Source: Cryptomeria japonica (taxonomy: Eukaryota; Streptophyta; Pinopsida; Cupressales; Cupressaceae). From it: DNA of 64,000 nt. This document shows positions 25,118 through 35,180 of the stretch, in pieces. How positions within the stretch are numbered: the stretch's first letter is position 1; every line of letters begins with the position of its first letter. The DNA is taken from assembly GCF_030272615.1 (NCBI RefSeq), contig NC_081406.1, positions 261,133,386 through 261,197,385 on the forward strand. Direction: 5' to 3'. The translations under genes were made by a program, and so were the position numbers. Under the pieces are notes generated by a model, which saw only the letters and a program-made list of their open reading frames with translations, was not told where the DNA came from and did no database searches.

Positions 25118-25310
25118 GCGCGTCTGTGCTAGTGCCAGGCACGTCTATGTTTGTGACAGGCACGTCTATGTAGGAAAATGTGTCTATGTCAAATGCGAGT
25201 GCATCTGCATTGTTCAGGAACGTTTGTGCTGTGTGGACACATCTGTGTAGAGCAGGCGCGTCAGTGCAAAGCATAGGCACGTCTGTGCAGAGCAGGTGCG
25301 TTTATGTCTT
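25118..25310. repeat. Array of ~20-bp units built on GCACGTCTGTGC
   Basis: About ten degenerate units of 18-24 bp lie in the PMD intron. Several are short inverted repeats: GCGCGTCTGTGC (25118-25129), TGCATCTGCA (25200-25209), ACACATCTGTGT (25237-25248) and GCACGTCTGTGC (25277-25288). Both arms change together in some of them. Confidence 0.7.
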
Positions 25311-25318
25311 CTAGATCG

Positions 25319-25802
25319 AATCGACAGTTCTGTGATGAACATACGTTGTCGATTGGATAAGCTGCTGAGAGGATACACTCAAGCAGGTCCTCTAAGGAAG
25401 ACTAGGATAACAGATAGGGCTCGGATTGACAATTCTGTGATAGAACATACGTTGCCAATTAGGAAACTACTCAAGAGGATACACTCAAGCAGAGGCCCTA
25501 GGATAAGATAGATCGAGGCACTTTTGTGATGAACAGGGAGTACCAAAACTTAGTACTTTGTGATGAATAGGGAGTACTAAAAAGAGCAGCACTTTGTGAT
25601 GAACAGGGAGTGCAAATATGAGCAACACTTTGTGATGAACAGGGAGTGCTAAAACATGTAGTACTTTGTGATGAACAGGGAGTACCACTAGGATAAACAA
25701 CAACACTTTGTGATGAACAGTGAGTGTCACTAGTATAGAGCGCCATATGATAGATATAAGTACTAGGATAATAAGCAGCATTTTGTGATGAACATGGAAT
25801 GC
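25319..25802. repeat. Array of hairpin repeats with loop core TGTGATGAACA
   Basis: Seven copies of TTGTGATGAACAGGG or a close variant occur, with GTGATGAA starting at 25526, 25560, 25596, 25632, 25668, 25710 and 25785 (spacings 34, 36, 36, 36, 42, 75). Each is flanked by a short inverted repeat. Two longer relatives precede them: AATCGACA (25319-25326) with TGTCGATT (25347-25354), and ATTGACA (25425-25431) with TGCCAAT (25453-25459). The loop is exactly 15 nt in units 2-7. The whole array lies in the PMD intron. The minus strand is open for 117 codons here (25485-25838), a consequence of the 36-bp period. Confidence 0.85.
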
Positions 25803-26302
25803 CACTTTGACTGACACAGTTGATTTGCTTGACTGCAAAAGTACCTACCTATGCTAGAGTCATGGGAGAGATTCCCATCGACTCAGAGTTTACGACTAGA
25901 GATGACATTTGAGGATAGGGCAACGATTGAGGTTATGGGCCTGCGACATAAAATGTATGTGCCTGAGTTTCGGGCGAACATGGGTTGCTGACTGCGCTGG
26001 CTGAGAGATGGCACTCTGAGACATGGACGTTCCATTTGCCGATGGGTGAGATGACAATCACCTTAGAGGATGTGTACATGATACTGAGGATATCAATCGA
26101 TGGGGAGTTAGTTCCTTACGATCAAGATGGAGACAGGGATGCACTGAGATGAGTATTTTAGGATCTAGGACTAGAGACGAGGGCTGGATATGTGGCTTGG
26201 GATACTATGACATGGACAAGATTAGAACTACTGGTGGTGGTGGGAGGAGTGATCAGTGGGTTCCTTTGTATCAATTTTATACCATTTTGTATGATGATGT
26301 AG

Positions 26303-27846
26303 ACACCTACGGGTGATTGTAGCCATATGATTTTGACATCATTGTATCATGACACTTATGATTTTGAGATATATATAATATGATTCATCTTTGAAGAAGA
26401 TATATGCATGTGTAACTATGTGATGTTTCTATGTGATGCATGTATCTATGTGATGCAAATATGTACATGAGGAAATGCAATATTTTTGTTCTTTTATGTT
26501 TTTAATATGTTATGCCAATGCAAATGTGAATGTATGAAACACAAATGAATATGATAATGCAAATGTAAAATGTGCAAATATGTGTTGTGTGTAGGATGTG
26601 ATGCAATTGGGATACCGATATGTATGTATGAAATGCTTAATATGTAGTAATGCAGGTGCAACTACATGAAATGCAAATATTTTTGGTGTGTCATTATACT
26701 TAGTCATGTGATAGCGGGCTACACGGACTCAAGAAGGATGATGGAAGTCAATCAAGAAAGGGGGATGGAAGGTAGAAGATATGAAAGTGAAAAGAGCTTC
26801 TTGTGCATTATCATCATTGAGCTTTATTATGGCAAAATAGGTTATGACAATCGAGGCATATGTTCGACCCAGAAAGTCATTGTACCCGTTTGCATGGAGA
26901 TAAGACAATCACAAACAAGGAATGCCCCAGTTCACACTAGACTCACAGTGTCCTCATATCCTTGGACAAGTCAAAGCATTACTAAGAGACAATCCATAGA
27001 CAACAAAGAAAAATAGATGACGATACCCCATCCTCGCCTTTCTAGTCAAAGACATCCTGGAGATAGAATCTCTAGTCAGAGACATCCTGGAAAAGCTAAA
27101 AGACATGTCACCAAAAGATAAAATCAAAAGAAAACCAAGACTTGACACCAACATCCACTGTAGTCCTCAAGTTTAGTGTCTCTTGTCACTTGTATAAGTC
27201 TATTTGATTGTGGTCACAATGTTTACTTTCACAAACAGATAGATAGCACTGAACCATAATGTTGTCTTAGTTTGTTGAAAGATTTGATTTGTTGAAAGTC
27301 CATTGTTGATTTTGTGTCTCATCTGAAATTTACTGAATCCATGAAACTGATACTTTATAGCGGAGAAGGTGGAACTTTATTGCAGATTGGCGATGCGAAT
27401 GTTGCTTTATTGCGGATTGTGCGCGAATAGATTGAAGAAAAGTAGAAGAAACTGTACTCATCAAAACGTGTGATGCTCTCAGTTCCACACCCATCACTAG
27501 GCATAGGATTTGCCTTAGCCATAGATAGGAGCTGATTTATTATGGATGAAAAGGGGTGAAAAGGAATGTTTATTATGAATGGCTAAACAATCTTGGGTAG
27601 ATCAATAACAAGCCATGATGGGAATGTGTAAAGTTTATTATGGATAGATAGGCTGTGAGTGTGTGCAAAGTGAAAGGATGAGATGAAATCCTAAAGGAGG
27701 GAGGAGCAATGTCTCTACGCATGGTGTTGGTGACCCAGTTTTCACCATGGTACTTGCCCAGGGCGCCACCGAAGTGGTTTTCACCGTTGGACAAAATGTT
27801 TTTCTGTTACTTTTTTTTTTTTTTTGAATTGGGATACTCTGAAGAG
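26303..27846. other. 3' non-coding region of the gypsy complex
   Basis: DNA between the PMD relic and the integrase tail. On the minus strand a 73-codon open frame at 27573-27794 begins MSNGENHFGGALGKYHGENW and continues with NTMRRDIAPPSF, just after the polyprotein stop. I do not assign it a function. 26330-26680 is rich in ATGTGATGCAAAT-like phrases. Confidence 0.5.
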
Positions 27847-30800
27847 CTATGTGTAAAATCTGTGAAGGTGCATGCTATTGATAGGATCCTCCAAAGATTC
27901 ACCTTCTGTGGTTGAGAGCTGATATGCACCAGATCCATATGCTGCAGTGATGATGTAAAGACCAAGCCAGTTTGGTTCGAACTTTCCCTTCTTTTCTCTG
28001 TCTTACTGATTTTTAGGATTTTCTCTAAGAACCAAGTCACCTACCTCAAATTTGTGAGGCTTGACTTTATGATTGTAGTTGTGTTGTTCCTTGACTGAAT
28101 TATGTATAGCTCAAGTGACTGTCTTCCTTGATGAAGGATTTGAGATAGAATTACTAATGTGTGGACTACACAGTCCCATATGTGTGTAACCTAAAGAAGT
28201 TTGGGCATCCCTGATAACAAAGTCCCTTGAGGAAGCTTCGTTAAAGGTCCATGATATATCGCCAAAAGGGAATGGATGTGCGGAACAAGTAGATGAGTGA
28301 TGAAGGCTTATGATTGTGAAAAGAAGTGAAAGTAGGATAGCATGATGGAGACTTAGGATCAACAAGTGTGCTTTTTGGCTTAAAATTTTAGAACTTTTGC
28401 CCCCAGTTATTTTGGTATTAGGGGAGATCAACTCTTGCTCTTTTTGCTTCATAGGATTTTTATCCTTAACTTTGATTTTTGTGGAGTCCAGTAGCTTTTG
28501 ATTTTGATTTTGATTTGGACTAAAGGACTTTTCTTTATTATTGACTTTTAGATTTTTCTTTTCAAATCTTGATTTTTGATCTCTAATAAGTGAGGGCTTT
28601 TGTGATTCTTGTTGATCCAAGTCTGGAAGTGGAGTAGAAATGGAATGAGTGGATGAAATGGTAAGGCTATGTGAGCTCTCAAGAGGGCTGGCGATACGCT
28701 TAATAGATTCTTCACTGGAACCACTCTTAGGACTATTGATATCAAGAGTTGCTTGCACCACTAGAGGAGATTTGCATTTAGACCTAGTAGCTACAACACT
28801 AGGTGGTTCACACCCAATTCCTTGCAAATTGTTTATAGATTGTTCTTGTTGACTAAATTTGTTAGGAGATAGTGGGAGTTGATCAACATGAAAGATATAC
28901 TCACCACATCCCATGTCTTTAAACTTGAACTTTTCTTTTAGCTCTGCTTGTTTTGATGTAGAAGCTTTTAAGGATTCTGGATCAACATATGCTGATGAAG
29001 GAACAACTTCTCTGTTGACTGGGATTGTTATTTTTGATCTAGGTCACAGATTGTTGCAATATATGAATGGATTTGGGCCAGCTTTGATGGTCACTTCAAC
29101 TCCATTGTGTGGAAACTTGATGCATCGATGATATGTAGATGGTACTGTGCTCATCTCATGAATCCATGGACATCCTAGAAATATGTTGTATGTGAGCTCT
29201 AGATCAAGGACTTGACAAACCACATCTTTTGTAACTGGCCCAACTCTGAGAGGTAAAGTGACTATGCCTTTGGATGAACACTCTTCATCATCATATGCCT
29301 TGATGGTAATTTTGTTTGTAGAATTCACAGCTTTATCTAAATATCCCAATTTTTTAATAGTGCTCAATGTACAAATGTTTAGACTTGCTCCTCCATCTAT
29401 CAGGACTCATTTTATTCGATGTTTGTGTATGAAGGCTTCAATGTGTAACGGTGCATTATGTGGCTGACTTACAAAGGCGTCATCGGCTTCTGTGAATGTA
29501 AGCAAGTGTGGAACGGAAACGTATCCCACCATGGCTTGAAACTGGTCCACGTTTAGATCAGTAAGGGCAGAAGTGTCTCTCAAACTTTTGTCAAGAATGG
29601 CTTTATGTGTGGGGATATGCGTAAGAGCTCAAGGATGGAGATGAGTGCGGGTGTCTTCCCTAACTGTTCTACAAGGTCATACTCAGGTTTGGTCGAAGCA
29701 AAAGTGGTGTTTTTAGTTGGAGCACCTTGCATAGTGAATTTACCTTGACAAGTTGTGACATTACATTCAGAGGTAGGTTCAAAAGAAGATCCAATGCCTT
29801 TTAGGACAATCTTGGGTCTTTGGGTAGAAGTCTCAGGGATTTAATCCTTGATGATAATGGTAGAGACATAATTGTCCATCATAATTGTCCATCGAAATGT
29901 GATTGATAATTGAATCATAGTTATAGGATGCTCTAGTATAGTTGGTTTGGTCATCTGTGGCTTTAGCTTTTCCCTTGTCATGTTTTGGGAATGGTTCTTT
30001 AAACATTTCGTGTTCTTGATTGGATGAGTGTCCTTCAATCTCAATGTCACCTCTATCAATAAGATCTTGTATGACGTTCTTCAGTTGATGACAATTACCT
30101 ATTTTATGACCTTTGCTCTTATGAAATTCACAATATTCATCATCATTCCACCAATTTGGTTTGACCTTTGGCTCATATGGAGGAAAATCTGAAATTGTTA
30201 TTATTTTGTTTGCCACTAGCTTTTTAAAAACTGACTCTGGTGGTTCTCCCAATGGAGTGTACTTCCTTCATGATTTGGAAGTTGTTTGAGTATTCACTTG
30301 ATTGTTTGTATAGTTTGATCCAGAAAAAATGATTTTGGGTCGCACTGTATTGGCATCAACAACACCATCATTGACTGTGTTCTTGTTTTTATTCCAAAAT
30401 CTTGGCTTATCTTTTCCTTTAAAGTCATCTTTGTTTTCCTTGAATATCTTAATGACTCCTTGTTCAATTAGGACCTTCTCTGTTGCTAAGCCTTTTTCAA
30501 TAACATCCTTGAAGGTGGACAAACAAGCTTTCCTTAGGTCATAACCAATGTCTTTGTTAACATTTGGAGTGAACATTTCTACCATTTGTTTCTATGGAAT
30601 TTCACAAGAGCATCTACTGGCTAGATTCCTCCATCTTTGTAAAAATGATGAAAAAGACTCTCCATCCCTTTGCTTGGTGTTGCACAAAGTAGTGATTGAT
30701 ATGTCTGTCTCTATGTTGTATGAGAAATGTTGGATAAATGCCTCTGCTAGATCACCCCAAGACTTAATTCCGGGTGGGAGTTGGGAGAACCATTCCATAG

Positions 30801-31982
30801 CTTGATCACCTAAGCTCTGTGGGAATAATCTCATCAAATATGTCTCTTCTGCTGCTACCTCAATGTAGGCTATGAAAAAACTATCTTATGTGTGCCTTAG
30901 GATCCCCTTTGCCTCTGTATTTATCAAGCTTAGACATCACAAAGTGTGTAGGAAATGGAGGCATTGGAATGCTTTTGTCAAATGGATAAGGACATATCTC
31001 TCTCATTGTGTATGTTGGCTTTGGTGTATTTATGTCCTCCATTTTCTTTTGTAAGTCCTTGATTTGCTATTCCAAATTATTCTTAGGTGGAGATCGACTT
31101 CTTGGACCAAACCCCATGCCTGAAGCACTGGGTGGAGGAGGAGCATGTTGCATATATGGATGGTATTTATCATACACATGTTCATATGGAGGAGGTCTAT
31201 AATGATGTTGTGTATATGAACCACTTGGTATAGAGTCATGATGAGGAACAAAATATCTGCTTTGTCCATGTATACCATAATCTATAGGAATGTCATGAGT
31301 TTGTTCTAGTGCATTGCCCCCAAATTTGACGCAGGGTTTCCTTGTGTCCAAATTTTGAGCATGACTTTGAATATCCAATTTCTTTGGTGGTTGGTCCTTA
31401 GCATTGGCATGTGATTGAGCATATTTTTCAACATAAGACTTCCATAATGGTCTGCAAAGGTGAGTATCATATGCTTGACCATGTGTGTATGGGACCTCGG
31501 GTTTTTGAAACAAAGATGATGGTGATTCAGGCACAAGATGTGGTCCTCTATTGCCTCCACTATTAGGCCTCCTTTGATCAATGTTGGAGTGAGGTTGTTG
31601 CAAAGGTCGATTTTGCATTATTTGAGACATCAAAATCATGAGGTATCTTGGCTCCACTTTGTGCCATCACTTGTAAGAAGTATTGTCTATCTCTCCTCAT
31701 TATTTCTTCCGCCAATCTATTGAAACGGGGATCCATAATGGTGTCTTCCACTTCTGTTGAATGTATGGAAAAGTTGTCCATATTGTCATTGTGTGTATCA
31801 TTGTTGTTTGTAGTATCCATGTTCTCAACATTTGGAATGTTTCTATAAGCATCCATGTCAGGTAATGTGTTATGATCAGAATTGAAAAAGATATCATTGT
31901 CATATTCATAGGAACTCATGTTTGCAGACTCTTGAGCTTCTTTAGTTTCTCTCCTAGATTTTTGGGAACGGGTTTCAACCAT
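27847..31982 (-). pseudogene. Gypsy gag-protease fused to integrase tail; polymerase region missing
   Basis: Read from 31982 downward. The N-terminal gag part starts MVETRSQKSRRETKEAQ (31982-31578), then shifts frame to a Pro/His-rich segment (31657-31067). From 30837 everything stays in one frame: gag core LFPQSLGDQAMEWFSQLP and FIQHFSYNIETD (30837-30592); a Cys/His motif CEFHKSKGHKIGNC; the protease active site LIDGGASLNICTLSTIKKLG (near 29410-29345, IDGGA in place of the classic DTG/DSG); a 267-codon open stretch (28914-28111); then KEQHNYNHKVKPHKFEVGDL, NWLGPYIITAAYGSGAYQL and MHLHRFYT followed by TAG (27847). This last part is the C-terminal tail of gypsy integrase. No reverse transcriptase, RNase H or integrase core lies between. 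The result is a non-autonomous element. Several stops and one frameshift make it inactive as it stands. Confidence 0.82.
28111..28914 (-). other. 267-codon open stretch replacing the polymerase region
   Basis: It is the longest uninterrupted part of the gypsy frame. It starts MGCGEYIFHVDQLPLSPNKF and is Ser/Lys/Gln-rich through QNQNQK. A hydrophobic segment, LLILSLHHAILLSLLFTIIS, follows about 185 residues in, then FGDISWTFNEASSRDFVI. It runs in frame, through one TGA, into the integrase tail. I recognise no family. It may be a spacer domain, a captured sequence or an envelope-like membrane protein; none of these can be shown from the sequence alone. Confidence 0.5.
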
Positions 31983-34900
31983 GAACTAGGTATTGACCGA
32001 GATGTTTGAGATTAGATGAATATGGAAAGAGTATGGAAGACCAAGAGTTGGATGGAATGTAAATGAATCTGAAGTGTACTTGCAATGTCCAAAGTGTAAG
32101 ACCAAGTATGTATGTAGTAGAGTAGGTGTGGCTTCCAAAGAGATGATAGTTTCTCTTGATAAGGTAAGTTGACCTTGACTCTAAGTAAGACAAAATGAAA
32201 CCCAAAGGTGATAGACCTTGATGAGGGACCACTTAGCAAAATGTTGTTGTATGTAATGTGTTGACAAAGTATGATGAGGACAAGCAAGTGACCTTTTGAC
32301 TCAAGTTTAGACAAATGTGAATGTAATGTAAGGTGTAAAGCAATGATGGACTTTGTGAGACCCAAAGATAGGTTGAACGCTAGATGAAAATTTAGAGAAA
32401 TAACTTAGGAAGCTCAAGAATTCTGAAACTGATTGCTCTTGTTTGTTGGACTGTAAGTTTTTCCAATTTGTGAAGTTGTTTGTTGTGACCAAATCTGAAT
32501 TTTTTGACTGTTTTTCGTGACAAGAGGACACAATGTTGATGAGGACTCAATGTTTGCAAGTGTTTAGACTCAAAATGACTCAAAAGAAAGTGTATTGTTT
32601 GATGTAAAATTGTTTTGCATACACTTGAAGACACAAAAGACACAATGTTTTGATGTTTGATCTTGAATGTTTGATTGTTCAAAATAAGACAAACACAATT
32701 CTTATGGCTGGCCAGGACAATAGTTGTTGATCCCACATGGGGTTTCCCCCGAGGCTATGCTATTCAGAGCGGATATTTAGATGCTTGACCCCATTGGCTC
32801 CACCCTCAGCACTCACTTCTCCGGGCAGCTAAGCATCAATCCCCACGAAAAGTCCCTGTGGTAAACTTTGTATCTCTACTAAGAACCATATGTGTGTGGG
32901 CCGCTCCAGAGGTCCGACCTCTTGACCCAACAACTAGAAGGATTTTGGCTTCTAAAACAAAAAGGTCCTAGTAAGGGCATTCACTCGTGTGGCCATACAT
33001 GCGACACTTTCAGCTCTGTAAATACAGAAGGCTCCCAGCTGGTAGGGGTTACACCCTACAACTGATGAAATAAATTTGATCAAACGGGTTTATGGGGAGA
33101 CATAGTGTCGGTATAAACTAATCAACACATGCTATCCATAGTTTTCACCATGGATATAGTTGTTTATAGTGGTTCGGAAGAGGTGGGTTTTCCTCGCTAC
33201 CACTTGGATCATTCTCTCCTCACTAGTAGTCCTAATGACCACATAGGGAGACAGGCCCTCTAAAGATGAAACAAAAAGAGCCTATTGCCCAAGGCACAAA
33301 GGACACTGGTTCAAATTTAGTGCACCAATTGAAGTGTTTTCTAATCTATGAAAACAAGGAACACAATGAAAGATCAAAAACCATTTCCAAGGTCCTGCAA
33401 CAAAGATTTGTTAGTAGTTTGGATTATTTCAAATGATCACCCCTTCCTGCAAGCACACAAGTTAGGTAAATTTTAGATCCAAAAGACTTTGTGAAATAGG
33501 GGCCTTCAACAATGCTTTTTGTTGACCAATTCAAATATCTGATTCATCACAAAAAAAGGCCACTTGTAAAATTTCAAGAACTTTCCAGAAATGTAAGAAA
33601 ATCCAAAAAAAATTGCTAATTTGCTCCAAAAATTAATTTTTTATGAAAAATCATAAAAAATTCATATAAAATGAAAAATGGATCCCAAAAACCTGTAATT
33701 TTTACTCGACACTCCTGATGGTCTTCCAAAACTGCATAAAAAAATTCCTGCAACAAATCCGAGCAGTTTGTGAGATATGAGCAAAATAATGCAAAACCCT
33801 AGTTTTCAAAGAACCAATTTTTGAGGAATGATTTTGCATAAAATTTAAAATAACAAAAAATAGAGTCTATGTATAAATTAGAGAGCTTTCCAAAAATATA
33901 AGAAAATCCAAAAAAATTTGCTAATTTTCTCTCAAAATTAATTTTTCATGAAAATACATAAAAAATTCATAGAAATTTCAAATATTCTCCAAAAACTCTG
34001 AATTTTTTATTGCCAATCTCTGAGAATGTTCTTGACCTACAAAAAACATTTGATGCCAAAATTCAAATCCGTTTGTGAGATCTGATCAAAACAATGAAAA
34101 ACCCTAATTTTTAAAGATCCAATTTTTTAGGAAATATTTTGCATCAAAATTAAAATCACAAAGAATAGATCCTGTGTATAATTATGAGATATTTCCAAAA
34201 ATGTAAGAAAATCCAAAAAAATTGCTCATTTGCTCTCAAAATTAATTTTTTATGAAAATTCATAAAAAATTCATAGAAAATTAAAATATGCTCCAATAGA
34301 TCTAAATTTTTCTTTGAGATCTCTTGATACTGTCTTCAACCTGTAAAAATATTTTGATGCAAAATTTCCAAGCCGTTTGTGAGATCGGATCAAATCTCTC
34401 CAAGATCTTGATTTTATGTCCAAAACCCTAGCTGCACAAGGTTATTCTCCAAATTGTTTTACAAAACAGCAATATATTGCTTTAAAAATGAGACAAGTTG
34501 ATTGTGAATTTTATTTGCACCAAAAATGGAAGTGTGGATTGTAAGTTTTATCTTGATGCAAGAAATAAAATTTGCCTTGTTGATTTTAAGCACCAAAAGA
34601 ATTTGTTCCTAACTTTGCAAAAAAAAAAAATTTGCGTGTTTGTTTTTGTGATTCTTTTTAACTTTGAACAAGTGTGATTCTTTTTTAGAGCTCCAAACGA
34701 AAGATATGGTTCTTTTTAAAACTCCAAATGAAAGTGTAGTTGATTTTAACCCAAAAGGAAAATGAATTTATTTTATCCTAACTTGAAAGACAAAGTTAGC
34801 AATATGAACAAATTTATTTCCTAAGCTAAAATTGCTAAAAATAATGCTATTGTAGGGGTTAGTTAAAACCTGCACAAAAGATAATTAGTTAGAAAAATCT

Positions 34901-35162
34901 GCATGTTTTGGTGGGCTTCTACAAGCCTAAAATTTTTGGTTTTCGGTTACAAGGAATTTTCTTACAACTCTTTGTTACAATAGCTCTACTCTGTGTGAAA
35001 ACAGAAGTGCTATTTAACATGAAAGAGCAACATTATAGACAATAGCGTTAAAGTATCAATTTGCGAAGGTGCTAAATTGAGAAGAAAAATGCAAGAGAAT
35101 GACCTGTGTGTCAATTAAAACATTCAAAAGTTAGTAGTCTTCAAAATGATTGCTCTTTGATT
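31983..35162 (-). other. Long untranslated leader of the gypsy element
   Basis: About 3.2 kb lies between the primer-binding site and gag. 32730-33170 is GC-richer and includes CTCCGGGCAGCTAAGC. 33500-34420 holds three 305-bp tandem units. No convincing open frame was found. Minus-strand open stretches at 32307-32736 have no recognisable domain. Confidence 0.55.
33500..34420. repeat. Three tandem 305-bp units in the gypsy leader
   Basis: The anchor TAAGAAAATCC occurs at 33594, 33899 and 34204, exactly 305 bp apart each time. Each unit also repeats AATTAATTTTTTATGAAAA, AAAAATTCATA and CGTTTGTGAGATC-like phrases. Units differ by scattered substitutions, so the duplications are old. Confidence 0.9.
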
Positions 35163-35178
35163 CACGTCGGGTTCACCA
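35163..35178 (-). other. Primer-binding site, tRNA-Trp type
   Basis: The minus strand reads TGGTGAACCCGACGTG, two bases after the LTR end ..CATGACATCA. Its complement, CACGTCGGGTTCACCA, matches the 3' end of plant tRNA-Trp as I recall it, including CCA. The position and TGG start are secure; the tRNA assignment is from memory. Confidence 0.8.
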
Positions 35179-35180
35179 AA

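Larger units (their letters stand above)
24936..26302 (+). pseudogene. Two-exon plant mobile domain (PMD) gene relic, antisense in a gypsy element
   Basis: Exon 1 (24936-25001) encodes 22 residues, starting MALVHRFNRVRRFQRP, and ends in a strong donor GTGAGT. Exon 2 starts at 25842 after acceptor GCAAAAG. Both junctions are phase 0, so the frames join. Exon 2 reads YLPMLESWERFPSTQS, then EDRATIEVMGLRHKMYVPEF; after a one-base shift at ~25988 it reads LLTALAERWHSETWTFHLP and GEMTITLEDVYMILRISIDG, and finally VVGGVISGFLCINF. The pattern 'ALxERWxxET.TFHLPxGEMTxTLEDV' is the hallmark of the plant mobile domain (MAIN/MAIL1-like, also carried by transposons). Defects are the frameshift, TGA at 26150 and TAG at 26159. 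It lies between the integrase tail and the polypurine tract of a minus-strand gypsy element, opposite in direction to gag. Extra antisense ORFs in this position are known for some plant gypsy elements. Confidence 0.8.

Noticed and set aside
25319-25802. CRISPR-like array of regularly spaced repeats
   Set aside because: Plant sequence, irregular spacing (34-75 bp), spacers are not unique sequence of constant length, and stems vary between units.
25485-25838. 117-codon minus-strand ORF with repeated PVHHKVLL
   Set aside because: It exists because the hairpin repeat period is mostly a multiple of three. No start context or conserved protein pattern.
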